Position numbers and translations under genes: made by a program
Shown: piece by piece, positions 1-10,884 of the stretch
How the letters are laid out: every line of letters begins with the position of its first letter
Position numbering within the stretch: the first letter of the stretch is position 1
The notes under the pieces: generated by a model
Databases searched by the model: none
Seen by the model: the letters and a program-made list of their open reading frames with translations, nothing else
Told to the model about the DNA's origin: nothing
NCBI RefSeq assembly: GCF_013141765.1
Contig: NZ_WHOD01000067.1
Span: 1-64,000, forward strand
DNA: 64,000 bases
Reading direction: 5' to 3'
Source: Paenibacillus foliorum
GTDB taxonomy: Bacteria > Bacillota > Bacilli > Paenibacillales > NBRC-103111

Positions 1-1
1 G

Positions 2-46
2 AAAAGAGTCTTTTTGGTTTATATCCAAAAAGACTCTTTTTTGTTT
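2..46 (+). terminator. Rho-independent terminator of the gene upstream of the window
   Basis: A near-perfect 16-bp stem (positions 2-17 with 25-40), loop of 7, followed by TTGTTTT. It ends a transcription unit lying outside the window and insulates guaB. Confidence 0.85.
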
Positions 47-84
47 TATGAAGCTTTGAATTATAAAGGGGTATACTAAGATAA

Positions 85-150
85 GGAAGAGTTGGGAGTC
101 GTTAAAATCGATCTTTCAGGACGATATTTACAACCATTTCCAACTCTTCC
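85..150. repeat. Inverted repeat upstream of the guaB promoter
   Basis: GGAAGAGTTGG at 85-95 is perfectly complementary to CCAACTCTTCC at 140-150, with 44 bases between. It lies upstream of the predicted promoter, so it is not in the guaB mRNA leader unless an earlier start is used. No known riboswitch or PurR-box pattern was recognised in it. Confidence 0.5.
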
Positions 151-170
151 AAGCGTAGAAGAAGATATAC

Positions 171-1707
<1,537 letters not shown>

Positions 1708-1736
1708 GCTAGAGGGAATGTTTTATAAAATAAGAA

Positions 1737-1774
1737 GAGAAACGGGGCCTGATTGGGCTGCCGTTTCTTTTTTT
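1737..1774 (+). terminator. Rho-independent terminator of guaB
   Basis: GAAACGG pairs with CCGTTTC with a further GC-rich inner stem, followed by seven or more T residues. Confidence 0.85.
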
Positions 1775-1802
1775 GAACATGCCTCTAGTGCTATGGTACA
1801 AT
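1773..1802 (+). promoter_or_regulatory. Predicted promoter of dacA
   Basis: TTGAAC at 1773-1778, an 18-bp spacer, and TACAAT at 1797-1802, just after the guaB terminator. Confidence 0.5.
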
Positions 1803-1846
1803 AGTAAATACGCGTTTATATCATTTTACTAGGAGGAGTGAGAGCT

Positions 1847-3130
1847 TTGTTGCTGTCTGTAAGGCGTATATCTGTCCTAATTACTGTCGCAATGCTAATT
1901 CAATTATGTACGTTCGTGATTCAACCTAAGAGTGCTATGGCGGCAGATACGCCCGATTTAAAGCTGGATGTGAAATCTGCCATTTTGATAGAGGCCAGTA
2001 CCGGGCAAGTTTTGTTTGAAAAAGATGCGGATACAGCATTACCTCCAGCAAGTATGGCTAAGATGATGACAGAATATTTGGTTATGGAGGCCGTAAAGAG
2101 TGGCAAAATCAAGTGGGATGACATGGTGACAACGAGCCAGTACGCTGCGGATGTCATCGGTTCTGGTGGGCTACTAGCGTATAAAGAACAGGCTTCGGTA
2201 AAAGACTTGTTTGCAGCAATGTCCATCTATTCGGCGAATGATGCTTCAGTCGCACTTGCAGAAAAGATAGGGGATACGGAAGAAAACTTTGCCAAGCTGA
2301 TGAATGAGAAGGCTAAGCAATTAGGACTGTCAGATCAGGCGCATTTTATTAATGCAACGGGGTTATCAAGGGCTGACCTAGGCAAATATGCTCCTAAGGA
2401 GCTTCAAGGGGAAACTCTTCTTACCGCAAAAGATGCTGCTCTGATAGCTTATAATATCATCAAAGATCATAAAGAAATTCTTGAATACACGAAAATTACA
2501 TCCAAGAAGTTCCGAGAGAAAGATAAAGCACCTATGATCAACTGGAACTGGATGTTAGAAGGAAATAAGGATAATGTTAACTTTAAGAAGTACGCATATC
2601 CAGGATTGGATGGCCTAAAGACAGGATCTACGGATGATGCAGGCTATTGCTTTACTGGTACGGCTGAACGGGATGGAATTCGCTTAATTAGTGTGGTTAT
2701 GGGGACGAAGAAAGAGCCTCAGCGTTTTGAAGAAACGAGAAAAGTGCTCGATTATGGCTTTAATAATTTTGAAATGAAACAAGTGCTCACTGCCAAGTTA
2801 GAAATAGATTCCTTGAAGGTAGTAAATATTAAGAAGGGCGTTGCTACTCAAGTTCCAGTAGTGACACAAACAGGTGTTACATTCGTTGCGAAAAAAGGTG
2901 CCACACCAGATCAATTCGTAGTAACGGCTTCACCGGCTGATGAGAGTAAGCTTGTAGCCCCTATAGCTAAAGGCGATGTGCTGGGAACCGTTAAGGTGAC
3001 ATATGCTGGTACAGAAAAAACGGCTAATTTAATAGCTGTAGACGATGTTGAAAAGGGAAGCTGGTTCAGGTTGTTCTTCCGAGCTATTGGCAACTTTTTT
3101 GTAGATATGATCTCGGGAACAAAGAAATAA
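1847..3130 (+). CDS. dacA: D-alanyl-D-alanine carboxypeptidase (PBP5 family)
   Basis: Removes the terminal D-Ala from peptidoglycan pentapeptides on the outer face of the membrane. An N-terminal signal sequence ends at about ALA-type residues SAMAAD. The three active-site motifs of serine penicillin-binding proteins are present: SMAK (Ser69), SAN (Ser129) and KTG (Lys258), numbered from the TTG start. A C-terminal amphipathic helix (WFRLFFRAIGNFFVDMI) is typical of the membrane anchor of this family. AGGAGG at 1831-1836 is only 1 nt from the in-frame GTG at 1838 but 10 nt from TTG 1847, so TTG is preferred; the GTG would add three residues. Confidence 0.95.
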   Translation: MLLSVRRISVLITVAMLIQLCTFVIQPKSAMAADTPDLKLDVKSAILIEASTGQVLFEKDADTALPPASMAKMMTEYLVMEAVKSGKIKWDDMVTTSQYAADVIGSGGLLAYKEQASVKDLFAAMSIYSANDASVALAEKIGDTEENFAKLMNEKAKQLGLSDQAHFINATGLSRADLGKYAPKELQGETLLTAKDAALIAYNIIKDHKEILEYTKITSKKFREKDKAPMINWNWMLEGNKDNVNFKKYAYPGLDGLKTGSTDDAGYCFTGTAERDGIRLISVVMGTKKEPQRFEETRKVLDYGFNNFEMKQVLTAKLEIDSLKVVNIKKGVATQVPVVTQTGVTFVAKKGATPDQFVVTASPADESKLVAPIAKGDVLGTVKVTYAGTEKTANLIAVDDVEKGSWFRLFFRAIGNFFVDMISGTKK

Positions 3131-3147
3131 GAAACCCTGCAAAGCGG

Positions 3148-3176
3148 TTGTGTATTTAAAGGTAATCCTGTAAAAT
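3148..3176 (+). promoter_or_regulatory. Predicted promoter of pdxST
   Basis: TTGTGT at 3148-3153, a 17-bp spacer, and TAAAAT at 3171-3176, about 60 nt before the pdxS start. Confidence 0.45.
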
Positions 3177-3236
3177 AATTGTTTAGTAGTTTGTGGATTA
3201 AGAAATTTATTGATATATGTTTGGAGGAGTAGGAAA

Positions 3237-4118
3237 ATGGAAACTGGAACATCGCGTGTTAAAAAAGGTATGGCCGAAATGCAAAAAGGTGGCGTCATCA
3301 TGGACGTCATGAACGCAGAGCAAGCAAAGATTGCAGAAGCAGCAGGAGCTTCCGCTGTTATGGCTTTAGAGCGCGTACCTTCTGATATCCGTGCAGCAGG
3401 CGGGGTAGCTCGTATGGCTGATCCTACGGTTATGGAAGAGGTAATGAAAGTTGTAACAGTTCCTGTTATGGCTAAAGCTCGGATTGGGCATTTTGTTGAA
3501 GCAAAAATTCTTGAATCTATGGGCGTCGATTATATAGATGAGAGTGAAGTGCTAACACCTGCAGATGAAGTGTTTCATATTTATAAAAAAGATTTCACGG
3601 TTCCTTTTGTATGCGGAGCAAGAGATCTGGGCGAAGCATTGCGCAGAATCGGCGAAGGCGCATCGATGATCCGTACCAAGGGTGAGCCAGGAACGGGTAA
3701 CATTGTTGAAGCTGTGCGTCATATGCGTACAATGGTGGGTCAAATTAAAAGAGTACAAGCTATGTCGAGAGACGAGCTGATGGCAGAAGCCAAAAACCTG
3801 GGAGCTCCTTATGAGCTGCTGCTGCAAGTTCACGAAACGGGTAAATTACCTGTAGTTAACTTTGCTGCTGGTGGGGTTTCAACTCCAGCTGATGCTGCTT
3901 TGATGATGCATTTGGGTTCGGATGGCGTATTCGTAGGATCCGGTATTTTCAAATCGGAAAACCCTGAGAAATTTGCCAAAGCAATAGTAGAAGCGACAAC
4001 GCACTACACAGATTATGCCTTGATTGCGGAGATTTCCAAAAACTTGGGAGCACCGATGAAGGGTATCGAAATCTCCAAGCTTGATGCTACACAGCGCATG
4101 CAGGATCGCGGCTGGTAA
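3237..4118 (+). CDS. pdxS: Pyridoxal 5'-phosphate synthase lyase subunit
   Basis: Synthase half of the ribose-5-phosphate-dependent vitamin B6 pathway. It condenses ribose 5-phosphate, glyceraldehyde 3-phosphate and ammonia (supplied by PdxT) into PLP. The 293-residue TIM barrel has the expected length. The Schiff-base lysine is Lys80 in [11 protein letters not shown], the catalytic aspartate is Asp23 in MDVMN, and the second lysine lies in [10 protein letters not shown]. The start is ATG 3237, behind GGAGGAG at 3223-3229; an in-frame TTG at 3210 lies upstream of that Shine-Dalgarno and is rejected. pdxT follows after 26 bp. Confidence 0.98.
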   Translation: METGTSRVKKGMAEMQKGGVIMDVMNAEQAKIAEAAGASAVMALERVPSDIRAAGGVARMADPTVMEEVMKVVTVPVMAKARIGHFVEAKILESMGVDYIDESEVLTPADEVFHIYKKDFTVPFVCGARDLGEALRRIGEGASMIRTKGEPGTGNIVEAVRHMRTMVGQIKRVQAMSRDELMAEAKNLGAPYELLLQVHETGKLPVVNFAAGGVSTPADAALMMHLGSDGVFVGSGIFKSENPEKFAKAIVEATTHYTDYALIAEISKNLGAPMKGIEISKLDATQRMQDRGW

Positions 4119-4144
4119 TTATCAGCTGAGAGGATGGAGCAGCT

Positions 4145-4717
4145 ATGAAAATAGGGGTTTTAGCTTTGCAAGGGGCTGTAGCCGAGCATATCGGGCTTAT
4201 TAATAAGGCAGGCGGCGAAGGTGTTGTTGTTAAAAGAACGGAGCAGCTAGCTGAAGTTGAGGGCATCATTATACCCGGAGGAGAAAGCACCACCATCGGG
4301 AAGCTGATGCGTACCTACAACTTCATAACGGAGCTGCAGTCGTTCTCGCAGCAAGGGAAGCCGATCTTCGGTACCTGCGCCGGTCTTATTGTGATTGCCA
4401 AGGATATCGCAGGACAGCCGGAGGCCCATCTTGGGTTGATGGATATCAAGGTAGCCCGTAATGCGTTCGGTCGTCAGCGGGAAAGCTTTGAAACAGATTT
4501 GGCTATTAAGGGAATTGCTGACGATGTTCGAGCGGTATTTATTCGAGCGCCATTGATCGAGGAAGTAGGCACAGGCGTCGATGTTTTAGCAACATACCGT
4601 GATCAAATAGTAGCGGCGCGTCAAGGACACTTGCTCGCTGCTTCGTTCCATCCGGAACTGACTGATGATGAACGGATGCATGCATATTTTCTGGACATGG
4701 TACGTGAAACGAGGTAG
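4145..4717 (+). CDS. pdxT: Pyridoxal 5'-phosphate synthase glutaminase subunit
   Basis: Class I glutamine amidotransferase that hydrolyses glutamine and channels ammonia to PdxS in a cytoplasmic complex. The 190-residue protein carries the family's GGEST loop near residue 46, the nucleophile Cys78 in FGTCAGL, and the His-x-Glu pair in SFHPELT near the C-terminus. Its position directly after pdxS, in the same operon, confirms the pairing. Confidence 0.98.
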   Translation: MKIGVLALQGAVAEHIGLINKAGGEGVVVKRTEQLAEVEGIIIPGGESTTIGKLMRTYNFITELQSFSQQGKPIFGTCAGLIVIAKDIAGQPEAHLGLMDIKVARNAFGRQRESFETDLAIKGIADDVRAVFIRAPLIEEVGTGVDVLATYRDQIVAARQGHLLAASFHPELTDDERMHAYFLDMVRETR

Positions 4718-4728
4718 GAGGGGTCTCC

Positions 4729-6009
4729 TTGTTGGATGTAAAGTTATTGCGTAGTGACATAGGACGCGTGGAGCAGGGAATGAAAAACCGTGGCAAAACG
4801 CTGGAAGATATAAGTCGCTTCACTAGCCTTGATACGAAGCGAAGAGAGCTTCTTCAAGAAGTGGAGCAATTGAAAAACCGCCGGAACGTCGTTTCTCAGG
4901 AAGTTGCCGCTTTGAAAAAAGCGAAGCAAGATGCTGAAGCGCTGATTGAGGAAATGAAAGGCGTTGGCGATCGGATCAAGGAGCTGGACGACGAAATTCG
5001 TGTTCTGGAAACCGATCTGAACGGTATTATAATGGCTTTGCCTAATGTCCCTAATGATAGTGTACCTGTTGGCCGTTCAGAAGAGGATAACATTGAAATT
5101 CGCCGTGTAGGCGAACCCGCTGTATTCTCTTTTGAGCCTAAGGCACATTTTGATATTGGACATGATCTCGGTATTCTTGATTTTGAGGCTGCCGGGAAGG
5201 TAACGGGCTCACGGTTTGTTTTCTATAAAGGGTTGGGTGCGCGTCTGGAAAGGGCTTTAATTAGCTTTATGATGGATTTGCACAGCGATAAGCATGGTTA
5301 TGAAGAAATGCTGCCACCTTATATCGTCAACCGCGACAGCTTAACCGGTACAGGACAGCTTCCGAAGTTTGAAGAAGATGTGTTTAAAATAGCGGATAGC
5401 GATTTATTTTTGATACCTACAGCAGAGGTTCCAGTAACGAATTATTACCGGGATGATATTTTGACGCTGGAAGAGCTTCCGAAGTACTTCGTTGCTTTCA
5501 GTGCCTGCTTCCGTTCTGAGGCTGGTTCTGCAGGCAGAGATACCCGTGGCTTGATTCGCCAGCATCAGTTCAATAAGATTGAGCTGGTGAAGCTGACAGC
5601 GCCTGAGAAGTCGTACGAGGAGCTGGAGAAGCTTACAGCGGATGCTGAGAAGGTATTGCAGCTGTTGAAGCTGCCGTACCGTGTGCTTACGTTGTGTACT
5701 GGGGATATCGGGTTTTCTTCTGCTAAAACATATGACTTGGAAGTATGGCTGCCTAACAGCAATACGTACCGAGAAATTTCTTCATGCAGTAACTTTGAAG
5801 ATTTCCAAGCGCGCCGCGCAAACATTCGCTTCCGTCGCGATGCCAAGGCGAAGCCAGAATTCGTTCACACCCTGAATGGCTCCGGATTAGCGCTTGGTCG
5901 TACGGTGGCTGCTATATTGGAAAATTATCAGCAGGAAGACGGCAGCGTTCTGATTCCTGAGGTGCTGCAACCGTACATGAACCATGCAACCAAGATCTCT
6001 AAAAAATAG
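4729..6009 (+). CDS. serS: Seryl-tRNA synthetase
   Basis: Class II aminoacyl-tRNA synthetase that charges tRNA-Ser with serine. The 426-residue protein has the N-terminal long coiled coil that grips the tRNA long arm (about residues 25-105). It also has class II motif 2 ([15 protein letters not shown]) and motif 3 ([13 protein letters not shown]). The start is TTG 4729, with AGGAGG at 4716-4721 placed 7 nt upstream; a second TTG follows directly at 4732. Only 11 bp separate it from pdxT, leaving no room for a T-box leader, so it is probably cotranscribed with pdxST. Confidence 0.97.
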   Translation: MLDVKLLRSDIGRVEQGMKNRGKTLEDISRFTSLDTKRRELLQEVEQLKNRRNVVSQEVAALKKAKQDAEALIEEMKGVGDRIKELDDEIRVLETDLNGIIMALPNVPNDSVPVGRSEEDNIEIRRVGEPAVFSFEPKAHFDIGHDLGILDFEAAGKVTGSRFVFYKGLGARLERALISFMMDLHSDKHGYEEMLPPYIVNRDSLTGTGQLPKFEEDVFKIADSDLFLIPTAEVPVTNYYRDDILTLEELPKYFVAFSACFRSEAGSAGRDTRGLIRQHQFNKIELVKLTAPEKSYEELEKLTADAEKVLQLLKLPYRVLTLCTGDIGFSSAKTYDLEVWLPNSNTYREISSCSNFEDFQARRANIRFRRDAKAKPEFVHTLNGSGLALGRTVAAILENYQQEDGSVLIPEVLQPYMNHATKISKK

Positions 6010-6012
6010 AAC

Positions 6013-6042
6013 TTGATATTTGATGTACAAGTATGATACAAT
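6013..6042 (+). promoter_or_regulatory. Predicted promoter of the tRNA-Ser gene
   Basis: TTGATA at 6013-6018 and TACAAT at 6037-6042 with an 18-bp spacer, ending 14 nt before the mature tRNA 5' end. Confidence 0.5.
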
Positions 6043-6056
6043 GCTTTTTGTCACCT

Positions 6057-6146
6057 GGAGAGGTGGTCGAGTGGTTTAAGGCAGCGGTCTTGAAAACCGC
6101 CGAGGTCGTAAGGTCTCCGTGGGTTCGAATCCCACCCTCTCCGCCA
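6057..6146 (+). tRNA. tRNA-Ser (anticodon TGA)
   Basis: Complete class II tRNA with a long variable arm. The acceptor stem GGAGAGG (6057-6063) pairs with CCTCTCC (6136-6142), followed by discriminator G and an encoded CCA. The anticodon stem GCGGT/ACCGC encloses loop CTTGAAA with anticodon TGA at 6091-6093. The T-arm GTGGG-TTCGAAT-CCCAC is intact. Its position just after serS is common in Bacillales. Confidence 0.97.
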
Positions 6147-6207
6147 TTTATTTTTTAAGTGGTCACTCTTGTGAGATGATAAAGTATAACACTACATAAA
6201 TTAAACC

Positions 6208-6252
6208 AAAAGCTGTGGAATCCATGTAAACGTGGGTTGTGCGGCTTTTTTT
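6208..6252 (+). terminator. Rho-independent terminator after tRNA-Ser
   Basis: Long stem of about 19 pairs with a single G-G mismatch and several G-T pairs, loop TAAA, then a run of seven T. It closes the serS/tRNA-Ser unit. Confidence 0.8.
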
Positions 6253-6367
6253 CTCGTTATTAGGATGACTCCAGCGGTATTTATCCATGTTCCTTTTTTT
6301 ACTGTTGCTTGTTGGGTATAAAGTCGTTTAGGGTTCCGCACCTTATAGAAGTGGAGGTGTTGATAAA

Positions 6368-6715
6368 ATGGCAAAGACCGATAGCTTGACAATCGATCAG
6401 CAGCAGCTTGTTGAAGCGTGGCAAAGAACGATTCCAACGGTGCTTAATGCATCCGACAAGGCTGAGATTAAGGCGGATGCAGCCGATCCTAAGACCCTTT
6501 GGGTGCATATTGTTACAGAAGGGCGTAATGGGTACAGTTTTGATTTTAAGTGCACGTACGTAGATTCTAGAGAGGTTAAAGTGGAATTTGTCGATGTAGA
6601 GGTTGAAGGACGGAATGCGGATGAGCGAACAACAGTAATCCAAACGTTAATCGATGACTATGTACGGCATATTCATGAGTGTGCGCAGCAGCTGCATGCT
6701 CTGACATCTAACTAG
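6368..6715 (+). CDS. Conserved-looking hypothetical protein, 115 aa
   Basis: Not recognised. The predicted protein is soluble, with no signal peptide or membrane segment. Its middle alternates beta-type stretches (residues 42-80, WVHIVTEGRNGYSFDFKC and following) and it ends in a helical segment. ATG 6368 has GGAGG at 6353-6357. It is followed after 11 bp by a second small gene and then by sspP, all on the same strand, so the three may form one operon. Sporulation-related expression is only a guess from that neighbour. Confidence 0.75.
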   Translation: MAKTDSLTIDQQQLVEAWQRTIPTVLNASDKAEIKADAADPKTLWVHIVTEGRNGYSFDFKCTYVDSREVKVEFVDVEVEGRNADERTTVIQTLIDDYVRHIHECAQQLHALTSN

Positions 6716-6726
6716 CGGAGGGCATA

Positions 6727-6909
6727 ATGACAAAGAACAAAAGTGATGTAGATAAAAACCTACAAAATGTAGTTAAGGATTTTGATAAGCAAGTAGTTAA
6801 CAGTCATCAGGCTCAGCAAGTCCAGCAGCAAACGAATGACCACCGACATCAGGACGCGCTAAATCACGATAAGCCGATAGGTGGCTCTGTTCTAACAGAT
6901 AAAGATTAA
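6727..6909 (+). CDS. Small hydrophilic Gln/Asp-rich protein, 60 aa
   Basis: Not recognised. A highly polar 60-residue protein rich in Gln, Asn, Asp and Lys, with no hydrophobic segment. ATG 6727 has a GGAGG at 6717-6721. Composition and position directly before sspP suggest a small spore-associated protein. I see no clear match to the SspO sequence that accompanies SspP in Bacillus subtilis. Confidence 0.65.
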   Translation: MTKNKSDVDKNLQNVVKDFDKQVVNSHQAQQVQQQTNDHRHQDALNHDKPIGGSVLTDKD

Positions 6910-6932
6910 TAGACAGAAAGGAGCACTCGATT

Positions 6933-7076
6933 ATGCCAAAAGATATTCCTCAACCTGTGAATCAACCAAGCGGTAAACAGAATCAGGATGAACATAACCA
7001 GGTTACAGAACCGCTTTCGGGGTCTAAGAAGGTCAAGCAACAGAATCATTCCCGCCACAATAACGGTGAAGGATAG
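6933..7076 (+). CDS. sspP: Small acid-soluble spore protein P family
   Basis: A 47-residue gene with ATG at 6933 and GAAAGGAG just upstream. The C-terminal half EPLSGSKKVKQQNHSRHNN matches the conserved PEPLSGSKKVK-x2-NH-(T/S)-R core that I recall from the SspP minor spore proteins of Bacillus. These are small DNA-rich-core or coat-associated proteins made during sporulation, with no known enzymatic role. The gene ends before a hairpin terminator. Confidence 0.85.
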   Translation: MPKDIPQPVNQPSGKQNQDEHNQVTEPLSGSKKVKQQNHSRHNNGEG

Positions 7077-7089
7077 ACAAGCGAAGTAT

Positions 7090-7128
7090 GAACAACAGAA
7101 AGAGCCCTTTCGAGGGTTCTTTGTTCGT
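7090..7128 (+). terminator. Terminator after the sspP group
   Basis: GAACAACAGAAAGAGCCC pairs with GGGTTCTTTGTTC around loop TTTCGA. The T run is broken by a G, so strength is uncertain. Confidence 0.6.
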
Positions 7129-7186
7129 TGAAATGAATGTAATTTTCAGGGATTCCTAAAAGGCGTTTACTACGAAGATTTCGAGA

Positions 7187-7405
7187 TTATAAGTTTTTCG
7201 AGGTCAGGAAATGAAAACATTCCATCATCATGGAGTGTGCCAGTTCTTCATCATCAGCATAGCTGTATAGCATTCCGCCTTGAGCTAGTTCCTCGCAAAC
7301 ATCATCCAATTCGGAGCAGATCGTGATAGATAGTTCATTATATATGATGTAGAACCTACCATTTTTAAGCAACCCTTCGGACACCCCTTTCCATAGTTTC
7401 CTCAT
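7187..7405 (-). CDS. Hypothetical protein, 72 aa
   Basis: Not recognised. The protein starts at ATG 7405 and looks like a small mixed alpha/beta domain, rich in acidic residues in its middle, with no signal or membrane segment. It lies on the same strand as the HelD gene but beyond that gene's terminator, so it would need its own promoter. The upstream Shine-Dalgarno (GGTAGA) is weak. Confidence 0.55.
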   Translation of the reverse strand: MRKLWKGVSEGLLKNGRFYIIYNELSITICSELDDVCEELAQGGMLYSYADDEELAHSMMMECFHFLTSKNL

Positions 7406-7417
7406 TCTACCATGAAG

Positions 7418-7448
7418 TATAAAAAAAGAGAACCGACGAATCGGCTCA
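7418..7448 (-). terminator. Rho-independent terminator of the HelD gene
   Basis: On the minus strand GAGCCGA, loop TTCG and TCGGTTC are followed by a run of seven T. It is placed 10 bp beyond the HelD stop codon. Confidence 0.8.
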
Positions 7449-7456
7449 TCTTTTAT

Positions 7457-9859
7457 TTAATATGACTTCAAATGTTTATAAGTATGAGTATCAAGAGATG
7501 AAATAAAACGGGTCAGTTCGCCTGTATAGAAGATATGCAGTCGGTGCATGGCTCGGGTACAAGCTGTATAGAACAGCTTGCGTTCGCTCTCTTGATCATA
7601 TTGATTATGTGAAGCATCCCATAAGAGTACGGCGTCAAATTCTAGACCCTTGGCCAAATAAGCAGGCATAATCAGAATACCTTTTTCAAAAGAATGATCG
7701 TTCTTGGTAATTAGTGATACAGGGATCGAAGGATACAGCCGCTCATAAGCTAGAAAGCTCTCCTCCGCTGTTTTGGTAAGAATAGCAATGGATTGTATTC
7801 CTTCTGCTTGTAAGGCATTCAAATCGGCAATCACGCTTGCTGTGAGGCTATTTAGATCATCGGCTCTGTGGACTAACGGTTTTTCACCATTGCGATTGAA
7901 AGGTTCAATAGCTTCACCGTTCGGCAGCATAGCTTTAGTGAACTCCACGATTTCACGGGTAGATCTGTAGCTGCGTATCAGGCGAATGATATTCGTTTGT
8001 CCAGCGCCGAACAGTTCGATAACATGGTTGTATCCGTGTTGATTGCCTGTTGTACCTTGATTATTTTGTTCAACGGGTCCGCTGCTGTCTGTGCTTGTAT
8101 AGATGGCTTGATTCATATCACCCAACAAAGTCATTTTGCTGCGGGGGAATAACCTTTTCATAAAGGTGAATTGAAAGGCCGAGTAGTCCTGCGCCTCATC
8201 AATGATGACGTGACGAACTGTGTTGTACGATTGAAACCCTTCTATTAGTTCATTCAAATAGAGTAAGGGAGTGGCATCCTCAAAAGCGAGCTGTTGGTTG
8301 TCGAGTTGCGTAAGGGTTTGAAGGCATATAGCATCCCAATCTTCAGGTAGTGCAGTGGCTTCTATGGACTCCAGAAGGCAGCGGCTGTGCTCTTGGAACA
8401 GCTGTTTGTAGAGTGCGTGAATATTAATGAATTTCAGCTTTTTTATTTTATGGCGGAGCGGTTGGAAGTTCTGGTTAACGACATATCTGCTTAACAGAAA
8501 TGCTTCCTGTTTTGCATCATAGAACAGCTGTTCTTGATCTGTGTTACGCTCCTCCATTGTGCTGAAAGCCTTTTGATACTCGTCTTTGTCGAGCAGCTCC
8601 ATGGCTTCTTTCACCCACGGTTCGGTTCGTTCGGCTTTGGCCAAAGTTTTGAGCTCCTTAAGCAGCCAGTCTTTCATTAGTTGTACCCGGTTGCTCAGCT
8701 TAATGGACGGATCTATATGGTAAAAAAAGTCGCTCAATTGCTGTTGGGAAATCAATACTTTACCGCGAAACCTAAGATCCTTGAAGATCATATTCGCTTG
8801 CTCCAAATGATGCGCATAGCCGTCCATAATGCGAATAAAAGCATGTGAGGACTTGAACCGGATACTGCTTTGACGAATGAAATAAGAAGGATCGTTTCCG
8901 GCTGTTAGCCTATACTCCATCTGAGTATATTGATCTTCGACATTATAGCGGCTGCCTAAACGGAATTGTAGATACTGTTGGTAGGTCGTTTGCTGCATAT
9001 TGGTTTCCCCTAGTTCGGGGAGTACCGTAGAAATATAGCTGTTAAATAAATCATTTGGAGAGAAAAGCACCATATTATCAGCATTGAGCGTATTTCGGTG
9101 CTTGTACATAAGGTAGGCAACTCGCTGCAGGGCAACTGAGGTTTTACCGCTCCCGGCTGCACCTTGAACGATTAGAACCTGATGCCGGTCATCCCTAATG
9201 ATCTGGTTTTGCTCTTTTTGAATGGTGGCGACTATGCTTTTCATCCGATCATCGGCGCTTTGTCCAAGCATCGTTTGCAGGATCTCATCGCCAATAGTGA
9301 TGCCTGTATCAAACATGGCCTTCATCTCGCCTTGACGAATGACGTACTGCCGTTTCAGCTCAACAGTTCCGTCGATTTGTCCGGTGGGCGTTTTATAAGA
9401 AGCGGGTCCTGGCGGATAATCATAAAATAAGTTGGAAATGGGCGCACGCCAGTCATAAATCCAATACTGTTGCGTAGCATCGTCAAAGAATGATGAGGTT
9501 CCTATGTAAATGCTCTCCGTATCCGGGTAGCCGCTTTCTGTAAAGTCTATTCGGCCAAAATAGGGAGTATCATGTAAACGAAGCAGTTGTTTTAACGTAT
9601 CCTCGGCATGAAGCAGATCTCTCTCTTGGTTGACCATAACCATAGATTGCTGGTTAATGCTTGTATAGGTCTCCATGATTTCATCCGGATTATTCATATT
9701 AACGGTAATATCGGCCCAAAAATCACGGTTGGTATCGATAGCGGTTTCTAATCGTTGTTCAGCGAGCTGCCCGACTTCATTGACACGGGTTTTGATCAAT
9801 AGAGCTACGCGGCGGAGCCGCTGCTCTTCTTCGTTCCATGCGGGGTCATGCATTGTCAT
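7457..9859 (-). CDS. helD: HelD-type RNA polymerase-recycling motor ATPase (UvrD-like)
   Basis: Superfamily 1 helicase-fold ATPase. HelD/HelR proteins bind RNA polymerase and release stalled polymerase from DNA. At about 800 residues it has the family length. An N-terminal helical/coiled-coil arm (residues 1-70) precedes the Walker A motif GAAGSGKT (Lys239 from the ATG at 9859). The DEAQDYSAFQ Walker B region and the C-terminal helicase motifs AKGLEFDAVLLWD and YTACTRA follow. An in-frame GTG at 9883 overlaps the Shine-Dalgarno AAGGAGG, so ATG 9859, or ATG 9853, is the better start. The gene is divergent from map. A plain UvrD/PcrA is less likely because of the N-terminal arm. Confidence 0.85.
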   Translation of the reverse strand: MTMHDPAWNEEEQRLRRVALLIKTRVNEVGQLAEQRLETAIDTNRDFWADITVNMNNPDEIMETYTSINQQSMVMVNQERDLLHAEDTLKQLLRLHDTPYFGRIDFTESGYPDTESIYIGTSSFFDDATQQYWIYDWRAPISNLFYDYPPGPASYKTPTGQIDGTVELKRQYVIRQGEMKAMFDTGITIGDEILQTMLGQSADDRMKSIVATIQKEQNQIIRDDRHQVLIVQGAAGSGKTSVALQRVAYLMYKHRNTLNADNMVLFSPNDLFNSYISTVLPELGETNMQQTTYQQYLQFRLGSRYNVEDQYTQMEYRLTAGNDPSYFIRQSSIRFKSSHAFIRIMDGYAHHLEQANMIFKDLRFRGKVLISQQQLSDFFYHIDPSIKLSNRVQLMKDWLLKELKTLAKAERTEPWVKEAMELLDKDEYQKAFSTMEERNTDQEQLFYDAKQEAFLLSRYVVNQNFQPLRHKIKKLKFINIHALYKQLFQEHSRCLLESIEATALPEDWDAICLQTLTQLDNQQLAFEDATPLLYLNELIEGFQSYNTVRHVIIDEAQDYSAFQFTFMKRLFPRSKMTLLGDMNQAIYTSTDSSGPVEQNNQGTTGNQHGYNHVIELFGAGQTNIIRLIRSYRSTREIVEFTKAMLPNGEAIEPFNRNGEKPLVHRADDLNSLTASVIADLNALQAEGIQSIAILTKTAEESFLAYERLYPSIPVSLITKNDHSFEKGILIMPAYLAKGLEFDAVLLWDASHNQYDQESERKLFYTACTRAMHRLHIFYTGELTRFISSLDTHTYKHLKSY

Positions 9860-10014
9860 GCCTATATCAGCCTCCTTCAACACAGAGTGTACAGTTGTGG
9901 AAAATGTATGCGTACAGTCTGAAGCTAATGTAACATATAGTCACTTTTTCATGCAATTGCGTAAGCTAGTATAGATAGGCAGCACAGATAGTATTTACAT
10001 TAGGAGGCTCAGCC

Positions 10015-10761
10015 ATGATAATTTTAAAGTCAGCGCAAGAAATCGCAAAGATGCGGGAAGCAGGAAGAATTCTCGCTCTATGCCATCAGGAAATAGGCAA
10101 ACGAATCGGACCGGGCGTTACAACTTTAGAGATCAATGACTTTGCAGAGCAGTTTATTACACGGCACGGCGCTCAGCAGGTAACTAAAGGGTATAAGGGA
10201 TTTCCATTTGCGACCTGCGCATCGGTTAACGATGTGATCGCTCATGGCTTCCCGAACGATACACCGCTGGAGAATGGCGACATCGCCAAAATAGATATCG
10301 TGTGCAGCTATAACGGATGGATGGCGGATTCTGCTTGGACTTATATGATTGGAACGGTTTCCCCTGAGGCAAAGATGTTGGTCAAAGTGACAAAGGAATG
10401 CTTGGAGCTTGGTATTGCGCAAGCAGTTGTCGGCCAACGAATTGGTGATGTGATGCATGTAGTTCAGAAGCATGCGGAGGATGCGGGATACTCGGTTGTT
10501 CGAGATTTGGTTGGACATGGAATTGGTCAATCTATGCATGAGGCTCCTACCTTCGAGCACATCGGAAAGCCGGGGAAGGGCTTCAAGCTGAGAGAGGGCA
10601 TGGTCATTACAATAGAACCGATGATTAATGCGGGGGACTATGAGATGTTCATTGATTCAGACGGCTGGACAGCGCGGACCTGGGACGGAAGCTTGTCTGC
10701 TCAATTTGAGCATACCGTGGCCATAACAAAGGACGGCCCTCAAATTTTGACCTCGGTGTGA
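10015..10761 (+). CDS. map: Type I methionine aminopeptidase
   Basis: Removes the initiator methionine from nascent proteins in the cytoplasm. The 248-residue pita-bread fold protein has all five metal ligands: Asp94, Asp105, His168, Glu201 and Glu232, in DIVCSYNGWMADSAW, GHGIGQSMHEAP, TIEPMI and FEHTVA. ATG 10015 follows AGGAGG at 10002-10007. It stands alone with its own terminator rather than in the secY-adk-map ribosomal cluster, so this is probably an additional paralogue. Confidence 0.95.
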   Translation: MIILKSAQEIAKMREAGRILALCHQEIGKRIGPGVTTLEINDFAEQFITRHGAQQVTKGYKGFPFATCASVNDVIAHGFPNDTPLENGDIAKIDIVCSYNGWMADSAWTYMIGTVSPEAKMLVKVTKECLELGIAQAVVGQRIGDVMHVVQKHAEDAGYSVVRDLVGHGIGQSMHEAPTFEHIGKPGKGFKLREGMVITIEPMINAGDYEMFIDSDGWTARTWDGSLSAQFEHTVAITKDGPQILTSV

Positions 10762-10854
10762 AGCGTATTGCAGAAAGCTTAAATGGAAGACTAAGCGGCG
10801 AAATATGAGCGAGGTTGGTTTCCGTTACGTACATTTGTTAGCAAAGAGATGGAG

Positions 10855-10884
10855 GGGAGCTCTTAGAATAGGGCTCTTTTTATT
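10855..10884 (+). terminator. Probable terminator downstream of map
   Basis: GGAGCTCT pairs with AGGGCTCT (one G-T pair) around TAGAAT and is followed by TTTTTAT. Confidence 0.65.

Noticed and set aside
4718..4728. T-box leader for serS
   Set aside because: Only 11 bp separate pdxT and serS, far too short for a T-box.
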